The notes: generated by a model from the letters alone, not told the origin. 64,000 nucleotides of DNA from Dugong dugon (GCA_030035585.1 CM057461.1:167535624-167599623); one strand, 5' to 3'; counted from the stretch's first letter, positions 22,191-34,245 are shown. Made by a program: numbers and translations.

Positions 22191-23420
22191 GTATTTACCT
22201 GTTGCTGCTGCTGCTGTTTAGCTATTGATTCAACACTATACAAATATGCATCTGATAAACTCCTCCTTTACATGAATGAATAAAAATTGATGTCTTTAGA
22301 AACTTGAACGTTTTCCCTTATCAGAAAATTAAAACTCTGTAATCCAACCTATTTTCATTTTTGCTTTAGATATCAGTGATCTTAGTGCTAAATTCATTAT
22401 TCAAATGCTGTAATTTGTTCAATTCATGTCTAGGAACAACTACTTCTTTGTTTTCTTTAGTTGATCTGTATTCTCTTTGATCTTTAATTTCTAATTTTAT
22501 AGCATCTCAATCGATGAATCACTGCCAAGTCTTTTGGAGTGGGTATAATTTATATAAAATTTCCCCATTAACAGCTTTATCATGTTCAGTTGGATGGTTT
22601 TCTCATCTGTGATGCTTTTCTGGATTATGGATTCTTCCCAGACTTAATTGGGAAGGTGGTCGATCATGCAGACCATCTAGGACCTTCCATAGTGTACTAT
22701 AAAGGCTAATTTTATAAGAATATCACATTTTGTGACATATTTGTTTGAAGAGCAAAATGTAAGTTATCAGCTGGTCCCTAAATGCATAGACATAGAACTG
22801 ACATGTGTTTGAAACTCTGTTAATTCTTGGCTAACTTCTTGGCAAAACTCAAAGTCCTATTGAGTATATTAGAGCCAAAACCCGTGTAGGAAAACACAGT
22901 TCTTTTCTTCCCAAAATACTTAGATCATTGGCTTGTTTACCTGCTTGCCATTTATATTCAAGAGTAAATCAATCACCGTTAAATGAGATTTTAGGGTTTT
23001 CTGAAAGTGAGATATTTCCATTGAAGGATGTGGATAGTCACGTTTTTATTACCTAAGATTTGTAAGCTGGAAATACTGCCATTTTCTACCTCTTCAGCTT
23101 TTCTTCCATTTCATAGCTAGGTGCCCTCAAATGTGTTGAAAAATTTCTAACAACATTGATATTATGAATGATATACCATTAAGGAAACATACCTATTATC
23201 TGACAGAAACAAGCTATCATGTTATAGGTAGAAATAAAAATCTGAAAAATCACAAGGTTTTGTGAACTTACAGCTGAGAATACTGCATGTAATTACTGGA
23301 GAAATTTTTGAACTTTATATCAGCTCATCTATTTAGAAAAATGTTGAGAATCTTCACAACTTACTGAGAATTGTGAAAGGCTGGTATACTTAAGCAAACA
23401 AACACCTCAAAACATGATAC
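22191..23420. other. No recognisable gene
   Basis: Repeat-poor, AT-rich. A short (CTG)5-like run lies at 22204-22217. Confidence 0.5.
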
Positions 23421-23424
23421 TGAT

Positions 23425-23575
23425 ACTTGGCTGGAAGACCCATGTGCTAGTCCCAACTGTGTCACTCAAAAGCTATGTGATTTTGAGCAAATAAGCTAAT
23501 CTCTCTATGCCTTGCTTTTCTCACCTGTAAAATGTTGGGTAAAATGGATCCCTAAGACCCCATTCAACTCTAATA
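23425..23575 (+). mobile_element. MIR SINE relic
   Basis: CAACTGTGTCACTCAAAAGCT, GTGATTTTGAGCAAATAAGC and TCTCACCTGTAAAATGTTGGG follow the MIR core; the 3' part is lost or decayed. Confidence 0.6.
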
Positions 23576-23579
23576 GCTT

Positions 23580-24190
23580 TTTTCCTATTGTCTCAAAGCA
23601 CACACAACAAAATGCTTTATTCAGAATCAAATGGTGCAATATTATTAAGCATTGGGTCCTGGAATATATCCAGTGGTCAGGAATGAAGGCCACATTAATG
23701 TAGAGTCTGAATTATACATTGGGCATTTGAAAAGAGTGTGCTGTATCTATATTCTCATAGAATTGCTGTTTCGAACGCTGTAAGAGGAAACTGATGGTCA
23801 AATCAGCCTCTATGTTGTGCTGAAAGGAATCCTTAGCCCTCATTTGGGGCACTGCTGAGGCAGGCGTCTGTAAAGTCGCTGTGGCTTTCTGCTTGTCTAC
23901 TAGGATTCCAGTAGTGAGGATAGCCCCTGAGAAACAATGCCACAATGAGACAATCAAAAATTCATTTAGGAAAAATAATGATTTAAAAACCTCAAAGTGG
24001 GGTCCATGAACTTCTGTGGCCCTCCAGGGCCCAGTAAATACTTCACAGGTGGCTTGGCAGCTGGAGAGGAAAAGAACAGTGAGACACTTTTATTCACATA
24101 CATTTCAGAAATTTGAAATGTTAATAATTAATTATGACAGGTAGTGTAGTGTGTTTAATTATGAATAATTGTAAGAGGCAGTAGATCCTG
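23580..24190. other. No recognisable gene
   Basis: Open frames of 62-81 codons on both strands (23505-23703, 23712-23957) lack any recognisable motif. Confidence 0.45.
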
Positions 24191-24194
24191 TAAG

Positions 24195-24440
24195 GGTTAA
24201 GAGAGGAACTAAGGACCCAGTCTTCCTCTGTTCAAATCCTGGCACTAACTCTTGATAGCTTTGTGACTTTTAGCATGTTACTTAACTGCTTTGTGCCTCA
24301 GTTTCCTCATCTATAAAATTAGTATAATAATAGAACCCACCTTATAAGTATACTCTTATATGAGGATTAATTATTAATTAATTATTAAATGTAAATCATT
24401 TAGGATAACTTAGCTCATAGTAAGTATTATGTCAGTATTT
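24195..24440 (+). mobile_element. MIR SINE relic
   Basis: CTGTTCAAATCCTGGCACTAA, CATGTTACTTAACTGCTTTG, GCCTCAGTTTCCTCATCTAT and a weak TAGCTCATAGTAAGTATTA 3' end, in MIR order. The B-box-like GTTCAAATCC of the tRNA head is still visible. Confidence 0.85.
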
Positions 24441-24509
24441 TCTGTCATTATTACTAATAGTATTGTCACATATATCTTTAAATGTTTTTAGTATCAATTA
24501 GGTGTAGGA

Positions 24510-25440
24510 CTAGGTTTAAGTTTAAATAACTGAACATCCTAAGATAGCAGTGACTTAAGCCAGCAGCTTATTTCTCTCAAAAAAGAAAAAAAATCGGCAG
24601 GGAGTCCGCATGCTATGGGGCCAAGGACCCAGGCTCCTGCTGTAACAGTTCCTGGGTTGGTAAGTCAGGTGTGACACAGGAAAGAGGAGTCAGGGAGGCC
24701 ATGAAATGTAACTAGATTTTTTATATTCACAGGTCCCAGAGAAAGGTACAGCATGCCATGATGCAAGGCCACACAGGGGTTGTGCCCAGGAAAAAGATAA
24801 CAAGAAGCTGTAATTGTAGGAGGGAATTATGTATGGCAAGCAGGGCGGGGTTCGCTAGGTTTCAAAGACCCCCAGGGAAGTGAGCATTTCAAATAATTCT
24901 GCAGGCTTAGGGGGTAAGGGGACTGTCTCTTATATTGTTGGGTACCTTTCCCCCAGGTGATTAGGATGGGTGCATGGTGGCGGAGGACTATGAGAACGTA
25001 ATAAGGGGAGTGGTTGGAGAGTGCACTTAATCAGCTACTCAAAAAGGGAACAGACCAGCCTCTAGCCAGGGCCTCAACACTGTGTCAAGACAGCATTTTA
25101 AGATTGCAGCTTCTTTTGTTTTGTTTTTCTACTAGTCTCAGCAGGCTGCTTCCACCTCATGGTCCATGCTCAAGTCATCTTGTTTGCATTTCAGCCTGGA
25201 CAAAAAAGGGGGATAGAAGGGCATGCCCCTTCCCTATAAGCATAATTTTTAGAAGGCACACATGGAAATCTGGCTTACATCTTGTTGACTAGAAGTTAGT
25301 CAAAAGGCCAAACTAAGCTTCAAAGAAGGATGTAAAATGTGCTTTGTAACCTGAGAGAGCTATGTGATGGGTCCAAAATGAGGGTTTTATTATTGGGGAT
25401 GAAAGAGAGAATACTGAGAACCGACTGGCACAGTCCACAA
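24510..25440 (-). mobile_element. Ancient LTR-like mammalian repeat, split by a later insertion
   Basis: The outer parts (AGCTTATTTCTCTC and GGACCCAGGCTCCTGC on the left; CACCTCATGGTCCATGC, GGCATGCCCCTTCC and CTTACATCTTGTTGACTAG on the right) belong to a common mammalian repeat in reverse order that I know but cannot name firmly. The run breaks at about 24640 and resumes at about 25095, which shows an insertion. Fossil, broken. Confidence 0.4.
24641..25092 (-). mobile_element. Candidate solo LTR fossil inside the older repeat
   Basis: This block interrupts the surrounding repeat. Read on the minus strand it starts TGTCTTGACACAGTG and ends GAACTGTTACA, so it has TG...CA ends, and it carries a TATAAAAAA-type promoter-like box towards its 3' part. 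Length about 452 bp. I found no convincing target duplication, so the edges and the LTR call are provisional. Confidence 0.35.
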
Positions 25441-26194
25441 TATTACATTCCAAAACTGGGTTGCTGGGTTTTCTCAGTTAAGGTGCAGATTTTTTGCTAA
25501 AACTTTTTGTGTGATATGTATGTCATTCACATGTTTTAATTTTTGTTTTTACTATTGCGTTATTTTAATTCCAGTGCACACAAAAATGGATTGATAATCT
25601 CAAAAGTGATAAATGGAAAAAAATAGAATTAAAATAGTAGTATCAGAATGACAGTTCAAATGTTAAATTTAAGCCTGATAAGTTGGAAGAAGAGACACTG
25701 CTAGTGCCATAATTTAGCAGAAGCTTCTGAACAAGGAAACATTTGAAGAGCAAGTATGGCAGTGAACATCTGGCATTTGGATTTTATTGGACTGAAGATC
25801 CATTGACCCATAGTCACCTGTTATGAAACTGTCAATATAAGGCTTTCCAGTATGAAATTGATGATCTTTTCTCCCTAAAGGCAGAGACCAAAACCCTAGA
25901 GGCATCATTCAGAATTTGAATCCTATGTGTGACATAAGACATACAACTACTGAGAAGTTTGTCAACCAGCTGAAACGCTAATGACAAATGTGTGTATAGA
26001 GAGGAAGCGGATAATTTATTGGCAAACCTCTCTACTAAATGACACTCTTTGTTAAATGTCACATCACGTATCAGTGGCCATCAATGTGTAAAAACAGTCA
26101 CTATTTTGTGTACTGACAATTTTTTTTTCATAGTAAGGCAATAGAACTGAGGTGTAGAGACTGAATCATGGCTTGGAACATATGAAATACATAG
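25441..26194. other. No recognisable gene
   Basis: Single-copy DNA; minus-strand frames of 64 and 76 codons show no motif. Confidence 0.5.
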
Positions 26195-26198
26195 ATTT

Positions 26199-26330
26199 GT
26201 GCATTTATTCATTCAACAAATAACTTTCGAGAACCTACCATATGCCGTGAACTATTCTAAACACTGGAAGTATAGCAGTGAACAAACTAGACAAAGCTGT
26301 TGGCCTCATAGAACTTACTTTCTAGTGAGG
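26199..26330 (-). mobile_element. L2 LINE 3'-end relic
   Basis: TTATTCATTCAACAAATAAC, CTAAACACTGGAAGTATAGC, AGTGAACAAACTAGACAAAG and CATAGAACTTACTTTCTAGTG are the reverse of the L2 3' end. Confidence 0.8.
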
Positions 26331-26556
26331 AAGAAATGTTTGATGACTTTCTCTCTCTTTTTTTTTTTAAACAGGAGATTGGTTTCTAAGTGTGTTGAAT
26401 ACTTGTTAAGTATTCCATAGATCTCTTAAGTTTGAGAAATACTATTCCAGGTGGAGGAACTGAGAAATAAAGACGCATAAAGAAGAACATGATGAAACTT
26501 GAGAAAATTGAGAGTTGGGCATGTAAAGCCTTATTTAGAGGGTAGAGGTGAGTCTT
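26331..26556. other. No recognisable gene; splice-like but stop-filled
   Basis: A strong pyrimidine tract and AAACAG (26354-26374) precede GAGATTGG, with CCAGGTGGAG downstream, but all three frames stop within the interval. Confidence 0.4.
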
Positions 26557-27425
26557 TTGTTGTTAGGTGTCGTTGAGTGGATTCTGACTTATAGTGACCC
26601 TATATACAACAGAATGAAACACTGCCCAGGTCTACACCATCCTCACAATCATTGGCTATGTTTAAGCCCATTGTTGAAGCCACTGTCTCAGCCCATCTTG
26701 TTGAGGGCCTTCTTCTTTTTCACTGACCCTCTACTTTACCAAGCATGATGTCTTGCTCCAGGAAATTGTCCTGTTAATCTGTCCAGAGTACGTGAGATGA
26801 AGTCTTGCCATCCTCTCCTCTAAGGAGCATTCTGGCTGGACTTCTTCCAAGACAGATTTGTTTGTTCTTCTGGCAGTCCATGGTATATTCAGTATTCTTC
26901 ACCAACACCGTAATTCAAAGGCATCAGTTCTTTTTCAGTCTTCCTTATTCACTGTTCAGCTTTCACACACATATGAGGTGATTGAAAATACCATGTCTTG
27001 AGTCACATGCACCTTAGTCCTCATGGTGAAATCTTTGCTTTTTAATATTTTAAAGAGGTCTTTTGCAGCAGATTTGCCTAATGCAATATGTCGTTTGATT
27101 TCTTGACTGCTGCTTCCATGAGCATTGGTTGTAGATCCAAGTATAATGAAATCCTTGACAGATTCAGTATTTTCTGTTTATCATAATATTGCTTCTTGGT
27201 CCAGCTGTGAGGATTTTTGTTTTCTTTATGTTGAGGTTTAATCCATACTGAAGGCTGTGGTCTTTGATCTCCATCAGTAAGTGCTTCAAGTTCTCTTTGC
27301 TTTTAGCAAGCAAAGTTGTGTCATTTGCATATATCAGGTTGTTAATGAGTCTTCCTCCAATCCTGATGCTGCTTCCTTTTTCATATAGTCCAATTTCTCG
27401 GTGATGAGTTGAGGATGCTGTTTAA
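26557..27425 (-). mobile_element. RTE (Bov-B-like) LINE, 5'-truncated, ORF2 C-terminal part
   Basis: It matches 54745-55620 of the near full-length RTE throughout (CAGAATGAAACACTGCC, CATCTTGTTGAGGG, TTCCAAGACAGA, CAGTCCATGGTAT). The 3' tail begins TTTTGTTGTTAGGTGTCGTTG. The reverse transcriptase YADD box reads YANDTTLLA near 27315-27335, so one catalytic Asp has become Asn. No long frame survives. It ends abruptly at about 27425 where the 5' truncation lies. Confidence 0.93.
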
Positions 27426-27477
27426 GGACTAAACGTAAGGGCTACAAGTATTAAGTGTTTTTTATTAAATATTCTAA

Positions 27478-27895
27478 TTGTGGGGAACAGATCGGCACAA
27501 AATTTGGTGGCTTAAGGCAACAACTATTATCTCACAATTCTGTGGTTTGACTGGGTAGTTCTTGGTTCCACATGGTATCAGGTGGGTGTCCCTCCATCTT
27601 CATTCAGCTGGACTTATCAGAGCCTCTTGACTTTCCTCCATGTGGCATTCTTTTCCATGTGGTGTTTCCTTTTCTAGGTCCTTTCCACGTGGCCTTTCTC
27701 TCCAGCTGGACTTACTTAAAGCACATCAGCTGGGTATCAAAATAGGATGTTTCAAGAGAACAAGTCCAAACGTGTGTTTGCTTGTTAATGTTCCAGTGGC
27801 CAACACAAATGTCAGTGTGATAAGTGGGTACAACGAAGACATGAATCCTCAAGGCCCATTTCACTGGAGTCTACCAATATAATAGTCTACCACAA
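27478..27895 (-). mobile_element. LTR-like fossil, ERVL class suspected
   Basis: TTTGGTGGCTTAAGGCAACAA, CTATTATCTCACAATTCTGT and the ending ATAATAGTCTACCACAA fit the reverse of an old mammalian LTR. Subfamily not assigned. The 80-codon frame at 27640-27882 lies in it and is not a gene. Confidence 0.4.
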
Positions 27896-28030
27896 GTATG
27901 GAAAGAAAGAAGCCTCTGATCAAAATATTTATATTTCTGATCAAACCTAAAGGACTTGGTATCTTGAGATTGGACAGGCTTAAACTGTGAAAGTTTGAAT
28001 CACTCTGTGAATGAGAGAAGCAAGAACTTT

Positions 28031-28215
28031 TAGGGCAGTGGTTCTCAACTTTGGCTGCATATTAAAATAATTTGGGGATCTTTGTAAATTCCAGAGGCTA
28101 AGATTGCATCCCAGACCAATTAAATTGGAATTTCTGAGTGTGGACACTGTCATCAGTACATTTTAAGGCTCCTCGGAAGATTCCAAAATGCAGTCAAGTT
28201 GAGAACCACTGTTTT
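28031..28215 (+). mobile_element. MER5A-like hAT (Charlie) MITE relic
   Basis: Inverted ends CAGTGGTTCTCAACTTTGGCT and GTCAAGTTGAGAACCACTG are complementary over most of their length, and the middle has GACCAATTAAATTGGAATTT. Typical MER5A layout. Confidence 0.88.
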
Positions 28216-28810
28216 AGGAGTTTGTTTCTGTTGAGATTGACCTGAGGGAGGACAGCCATATCTTTTCTTGGCACCATTGTCCAAGATAAAACGCTTGCTA
28301 AATGTACCATGAATAAAGGATCAAGTTTGGCATTTCTTGTGTTTTTTACTTGGCTTCCAGGTTATAGTTTCTTCCAGGTTTTCTAAGAATATCTTTTTCC
28401 TGAAGTATCATCTCAATCATATGTCTCCTTTTCTGTGAACCCTGAAATAGTGCAGTAGTTTCTTTTAAGTGACATTATAATATCTCTTGTAGCTATATCT
28501 GATTTCAGTTTTCCTTCTCTGATGTTTCTGTTCCGTATTTATATCCCATGTAGACTTATTTTCCTCCTATATTTATATTTGACTTTTACTCCAAACTCTA
28601 TGACTCTACTCCTCTCTCAGCTTCTCAGTCAAAAATGATGCTTCCCATCGTCTAAGCTATGTGGCTGATTTTCCTTCTTTATCCATGCAGTTTTCTCAAT
28701 AATTCTTCTTTACTGCAATTACTCAAATGATTTTTGCAATCCAGCACAGAGGTTTTTTTATTCCTTTTAACTACCCAGAAGTTAAAATTTAAATACGTAG
28801 GTTTGTATAT
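28216..28810. other. No recognisable gene
   Basis: Pyrimidine-rich single-copy or very old DNA. Confidence 0.5.
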
Positions 28811-28814
28811 CTGT

Positions 28815-29435
28815 TGTTGACCATACCTTTAATTCTTTTGTGATATTCATTTATTGCAAAATATAGTATATGTACCTGGTAAATTAAAACTTTTCAGGTA
28901 AGTATAAAATAAAAAGAAACTCTGTTTCCATGACCCATCTGTAGTTTCATTCCATAGAGGAAAGTATTGGTGTTTTCCTGTGTCTCCTTCAATGAAAGTT
29001 TTGGGCATATATCAGAATATACATATTTTAAATTTTACATAAAGGAGATTAAGCATAATATACTATGCTTAATATATATTTTTAGTAAATTTTTCATATT
29101 TTACCATATTAGTGCACTGATCTTCCTCATGCTTTCTGATTATTTCATTATATTTTATAATATGGCTATACCATAATTTATTTGAATTATCTGCTCTTGG
29201 TAACATTTGCATTCTTTCTAGTTAGCTTCTGCTTGCAACATATATCTTCATGTAAGCATGTAAATCACTAGAAGAGGAATTGCTGGGTCAAATAGTTTGT
29301 GCCTTTAAATTTTGATAGCTATTGCCAAAGTACCCTTGAAAGAGATGCCACTAATTTTATATTCCCACAGTAGTTTATGAGAATACCTGTTTTCCCTCAT
29401 CTCCATTGGATTTTTACCAAAGTTTCATTTTTTTG
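28815..29435 (-). mobile_element. Old L1M LINE: 3' end and ORF2 C-terminal edge
   Basis: TATAATATGGCTATACCATAA, GAAGAGGAATTGCTGGGTCA, AATTTTGATAGCTATTGCC and GTTTATGAGAATACCTGTTTT follow the reverse of L1 ORF2/3'-UTR sequence. Broken in all frames and strongly diverged. Confidence 0.75.
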
Positions 29436-30450
29436 CTGTAGTTTTGGGCCCAGTAACCTGTTTTCTCTGCTTCCCCTCCACAGAAACATCAGCAGAGTCT
29501 GGTACACAGGGACGATTCCCTATAATGTTAGAATGGTAGACTTTACTGGATTGAAGAATAGTGTTAGAACATTTCTACTTCTGTTAATGATAACTCATAA
29601 TATCCAATGTAATATAAACACTTCCAGGAACTACCTTGAAACAGACACCATACTGAAATAAAATTAGCCAAATGGTCTGTATCCAGTGTTATATTTAAAA
29701 AAATAAAATAAAAAAAGCTCAATAAAATAATAGAAATTTACAGATAGGTATGATGATGGTGTGGTACTTTTCACCTAGCAGATTGTAATATTTTTGAAGA
29801 TTGTATAAATTTTCATTAGAAAAAGTGATATGAAGGGTCCATTCACATGTAATTAATATTTCCTTTTTGAACTGTGATGCAAGTATCTTTGTATTGATCT
29901 TGTGGGGATTTCCTCTTGTATACAAACAATGGAGTAAATGAGTAATGAAAAAGGACAGTGGCTTACACAGTAGAATATTTAGTGAAGTTGGAAGAAGTTA
30001 TAGCTTATATAATGAAAAACTGATATTGAGCAGTATTTTATTATGTTGTGATTAAAAAATCATGACTTTATGAATCACATTTGATATCTGACCTCTGAAA
30101 TTTTTTTAATATATTGAAACTGTTTTATTAATAAGGAAATTTTAACACTTTTGAAGCCTTTTACTTTGAGACAGAATTTTTCCTGGTTCATCATTAAATT
30201 TATCTCTCTTAAATATCTTGCCATTTTTGAGTTATAAAAGGTGTAGAAAGCTGTACTTTAGGGTTTTAAGAAATAATTGATTGAATTTGGGTATATTGAT
30301 AGGAAATTACTTACTTCTAATGAGTGAAGGATAGTAATGTGCCATAAAATATCTCCTTTTTAAAATGTACATTATTCATCGTTGTTGCAAGTGAGGTTGT
30401 ACTTTTAACATGAAATCATGAAGCTGAAGGTGTCCAATCACTTTTCTTCT
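29436..30450. other. No recognisable gene
   Basis: A 94-codon plus-strand frame (29377-29661) begins inside the L1 relic and has no family motif. An A-rich tract at 29696-29718 could be an old retrocopy tail but nothing upstream is recognisable. Confidence 0.45.
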
Positions 30451-30454
30451 ATTT

Positions 30455-30797
30455 TTGTTGTTAGCTGCAGTCAAGTAGTCCCCTAACTCATGGCACCCCC
30501 ATGCACAACATAACAAAATGTTGCTGGTCCAGTGCTATTCCTGTGATTGGTTGCAGGTTGGACCATTGAGAGGCATATGGTTTTCACTGGCTGATTTTTA
30601 GAAATAGATCAACAGGCCTTTCTTCCTAGTCCATCTTAGTCTGGAAACGCCACTGAAACTTGTTCAGCAGCATAGCAATGCACAAATCTTCACAGACAAA
30701 TGAGTGGTGACAGTGCTGAGGTGCATTGGCCAGGATTCAAACCTAGGTCTCCTCATGAAAGGCAAGAATTCTACCACCGAGCCACCAATGACCCCTT
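30455..30797 (-). mobile_element. tRNA-Gly-headed SINE with RTE-derived body
   Basis: Read on the minus strand, the head is TTGGTGGCTCGGTGGTAGAA, then a B box GGTTTGAATCC (30730s on the plus strand), which matches tRNA-Gly. The body contains the RTE 5'-end block AGACTAAGATGGACTAGGAA, as at 57.8 kb, and the tail is the RTE-like GTTAGCTGCAGTCAAG region at the left. It has no protein. The structure is pol III head, RTE 5' piece, RTE 3' piece. Confidence 0.85.
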
Positions 30798-30830
30798 CCT
30801 TCTATTTAGAAGTACCTAATTCTCTTCAAA

Positions 30831-31040
30831 AGGAGTCCTGGTGGCACAGTAGTTAAAGCACTTGGCTGCTAACTGAAAGGTTGAAAGGTCAGTGGTTCAA
30901 ACCCACCAGCTATTCCGTGGGAGAAAGATGTGGCAGTCAGTTTCCATAAAGATTTACAACCTTGGAAATTTTATAGAGCAGTTCTACTCTGTCCTATAGG
31001 GTTGCCATGGGTCGAACTGACTCCTTGGCACACAATAGCA
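30831..31040 (+). mobile_element. AfroSINE, long form
   Basis: Head AGGAGTCCTGGTGGCACAGTA, B box GGTTCAAACCC, the long-form insert CTATTCCGTGGGAGAAAGATG with CCATAAAGATTTACAACC, and the tail GGTCGAACTGACTCCTTGGC. Confidence 0.92.
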
Positions 31041-31086
31041 ATTCCCCTCAGGAGCATTTCTTCCTGCCTGTTGTAGGAGAGTCACT

Positions 31087-31305
31087 AAATAGTTACCACT
31101 TATTGACTATATTCTATAGTCCAGCATTCGTACTAGGCATTTTACAGATGTTCTCTTATTTAATCTTTACAAGGGCCCCTGAAGTAGCTGTTATTATCAT
31201 GTTATGGTTGACAAAATTAAACATTCAAAAGATTAAGTACTTGGACAAAAATGACATAACTTGTTAGAGTCCGAGCTAGGATGGATATCTGACTCCACAG
31301 TCTAC
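31087..31305 (-). mobile_element. MIR SINE relic
   Basis: ATTTAATCTTTACAAGGGCC, TTATTATCATGTTATGGTTGA and GTCCGAGCTAGGATGGATATCT follow MIR in reverse, ending at the complement of the tRNA head. Diverged. Confidence 0.65.
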
Positions 31306-32158
31306 AATCTTTGTATGCTTAAGAATGATGTTCATGGGATTGCATTTTGGCCAACAGATCAAGATTCCAAAAATGTAATTTTAGGCTGTCATTGTCTTCT
31401 GTAACCTTTGTGTGCCACTTCATGATGTTCCAGTAGCTTCGAATGGGAATGACCACATTTTAGAATCATTATTGGAATGCAGAACACGCAAAAGCACACC
31501 ATTCAGTCTCCTGAATAGCCAGCGAGAGTAACCACCAAGATAAAGCTGTCTAAATTCAGAGGAGAGGCAGATATTTATAATGTCAAGCCACTGAATCTGC
31601 CCTTCAAGTTGTGTGGCTTTTATGGAATTGGATTCAAGAGAGAGAATTCAATTGTGTGACCACTTCTGGGCTGGCTACATTTTTTCCGTTTATTAAATTA
31701 CCCTATAGGTTTTCTGTAATAAGGGGACCTTGCATTTCCACATAAAATCTAGAAAAAAAAATTCTTCATAGTTTCTTTGAAATGTAGTTTATTACTATGA
31801 TGTCTTCAATTATTTTATCACAGTTTAGCTGTATAAAAGTAAAAAAAAAAAAAAAAATGCGTATAAAGCTTAAAACTCCAAGTACTCATCTGGCTTTTAT
31901 ATTTAAGGCAAGGAATTTTCCTTTACTTCATCTTTAAAGAAGACTATGTCAAATATATATTTATGACAAGTCAATAATTCTAAGCTCTGCTATACATTTT
32001 ATGATGCTGTGAAACATAAAAATAGCATATGGAATAGTTATAATGTGTATTACATATGTTGCCCCAGTGTTATGAGATCTACATAACTCAGACTTTCAGT
32101 TTCAAACTCACTTGTTTACTCTCTTATCCTCCTGGGGTGGGTGTTGTCATTGTCTTTA
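31306..32158. other. No recognisable gene; internal poly-A
   Basis: A run of 17 A at 31841-31857 could be an old retrocopy tail, but the 500 bp upstream holds no coding frame I can recognise. Confidence 0.45.
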
Positions 32159-32161
32159 ATA

Positions 32162-32474
32162 CAGGTAGTCCCCTACTCACAACATATTCGGGTTATGATG
32201 AACCTCATTTACGACCATCTTTTTTTTTTTTTTGTACATCTTATCTTTAGTAATATATACTGCCTACAATGTTGCAGCATGTAATTTGCTGCTATTGTTC
32301 TCAGATGTTCACTTGCAGATGTTCATGTGTAATGTTTCCAACCCCCAAAGATCAGATTTATAATGATACTATTAATAAGACTATAATAATTAAAACTTAA
32401 AAAAAATAAAATAAAAAACCAACTTATGAAGAAGTTGTCAGAACAGGACCCCGTTGTAAGTCAGGTACTACCTG
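32162..32474. mobile_element. Tc1/mariner-type MITE with TA target duplication
   Basis: Left end CAGGTAGTCCCCTACTCACAA and right end, read inward, CAGGTAGTACCTGACTTACAA are inverted repeats with three or four mismatches in 21. TA flanks both ends (32160-32161 and 32475-32476). About 313 bp with no transposase, so non-autonomous. The ends resemble pogo/Tigger-like mammalian elements, from memory. Confidence 0.75.
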
Positions 32475-32476
32475 TA

Positions 32477-32986
32477 TCTGAGGAAAATGTTTCATCTTGC
32501 CATTGGTCCCCTGGTTTTCTATATTTTTCTATCTGAGACACTGCTTGTTTATTAAATAAACTTTTCTAAAGCTAAATCAAATACTTTTCTAGGAACTCAA
32601 TAGCAGGATTTATATTAAGATACAAGTAAAGTTAAAATTAATCCTTGATACATCTTTAGATAAATATTATTTGCATTCAATTAGGAATAAGTTATACATT
32701 GATTGTTTTTTAAAGATTTCAATTACAGTAATATGGCAGCTGGAGTTTTAATTGGATTATTTTGAATAATATAAATAATATAAAATTGCCTTGGGTCAGG
32801 CAATGACTTTCTCCCATTTGTTGTTGTTTTTAAACTTACGTATCTTCTTTATTTAGCTGATGAAGGGACTTCCCTGTCAAGTGTTCCTCTTGCCTTAGAC
32901 TCCTTGCACTGCTCATCACCTCTCATATTGTACAACTCTTTGTTTCTTTAGCACAGCTATATGATTTCTTACTAAATATGTATCTC
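32477..32986. other. No recognisable gene
   Basis: AT-rich single-copy DNA. Confidence 0.5.
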
Positions 32987-32996
32987 TTGTCTCTAC

Positions 32997-33214
32997 CAAA
33001 GGAGCCCTGGTGACGCAGTCGTTAAGCACTTGGCTGCTAACTGAAAGGTCCACAGTTAGAACCCACCAGCTATTCCGTGGTAGAAAGATGTTGCAGTCTG
33101 CTTGCATAAAGATTACAGCCTTGAAAACCCTATGGGGCAGTTCTTCTCTGCCCTATAGGGTTGCTATGAGTCAGAATTGATTCAGTGGCAACTGGTTTGG
33201 ACTTTGATTTGGTT
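32997..33214 (+). mobile_element. AfroSINE, long form, with 10-bp target duplication
   Basis: GAGCCCTGGTGACGCAGTCG head, GAACCCACCAGCTATTCCG, insert GCAGTCTGCTTGCATAAAG, then TATGGGGCAGTTCTTCTCTG, tail GAATTGATTCAGTGGCAACT and GGTTTGG tract. Direct repeats TTGTCTCTAC at 32987-32996 and 33215-33224 mark the insertion. Confidence 0.95.
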
Positions 33215-33224
33215 TTGTCTCTAC

Positions 33225-34245
33225 TAACTAGGGACCTCGTGCATCTTAAGCTGCATTTCAGTGTTGACAACCCCACTGCTATTCTATCCAACTAAACCTG
33301 GTATAGCTTAAAGAAAACCAAAGTATCCCCTACCTAAGTTACCATATACAGATAAGGTTTACTTTGTGTTGGTTATTTTAATTTTGTTTTGCATTCAGAC
33401 ATGTAATAGATTAAAGGTTTGACTCTATCTGAATACTCTGGGTAAGTGCATTTTTCAGGTCTGCCACTAGGCCACTTTGCATAGATAAATTGATTTCCAG
33501 GCTGGATTAGCACAAGACTCAAAACTATTCTAAATACAGGCGTTTTTCCTTTCCAAACAGATACTAAAGCAGTTTTCATTAAACTGAGGGAAATGAATCT
33601 TAAATAAAGTAAAATTGATTTTAAAAGCAATATAGGACTTTATGCCATTATTTTTTAAAGGAGATAAACAATACATTTTTATGTCAGTAGTTGAAATTGC
33701 TGATTGATGAATAGCCTGAGTTTTTTCTGAAAAGATATTTTCACATGCACACAATGGCAGATAGCAAGTTCTGAAGAATATTTGGAACATCACCAGGTAT
33801 TCTGTGCTCACTTAACTATTGAGTCTCATGGACCTGGTGAAAATACATAAATATGCTTCATGCAATAATCATTGGCTATTAATTCCTGTAAATACATGTG
33901 TACTTTTAATGTGAAAAGATAATGTGCATTGATGATTGTTGATTAGACCAATTTTTCTTTCATGGTTATAGGATAAAATGAAATTCTCAGCCTAGATATC
34001 AAGTGGTTTTTTTTTTTTTTCCCTGTAAGATTTCTTCACAATTTTTGTAGAAGTTTTATTTATTTATCTTTTAACCTAGTCCCTGTGTTCTGTCTAGTTT
34101 GTGTGCGTGCACACAAAAGAATGACAAGCTGGTTCCAAAATAGCAGTCAAAAACAGTATGGGGGCGAGGGGGAACTTGTATGTGAATTATTTATGATTGT
34201 TTTTCCCATTTTTAGAATTTTTCAATTTTTAAAATTGTGGTTTTA

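Noticed and set aside
26354-26455. Splice-like acceptor followed by donor-like CCAGGTGGAG
   Set aside because: All three frames stop inside the interval, and the donor is weak.
30735-30797. Real tRNA-Gly gene on the minus strand
   Set aside because: The tRNA-like part is the head of an RTE-type SINE and is decayed.
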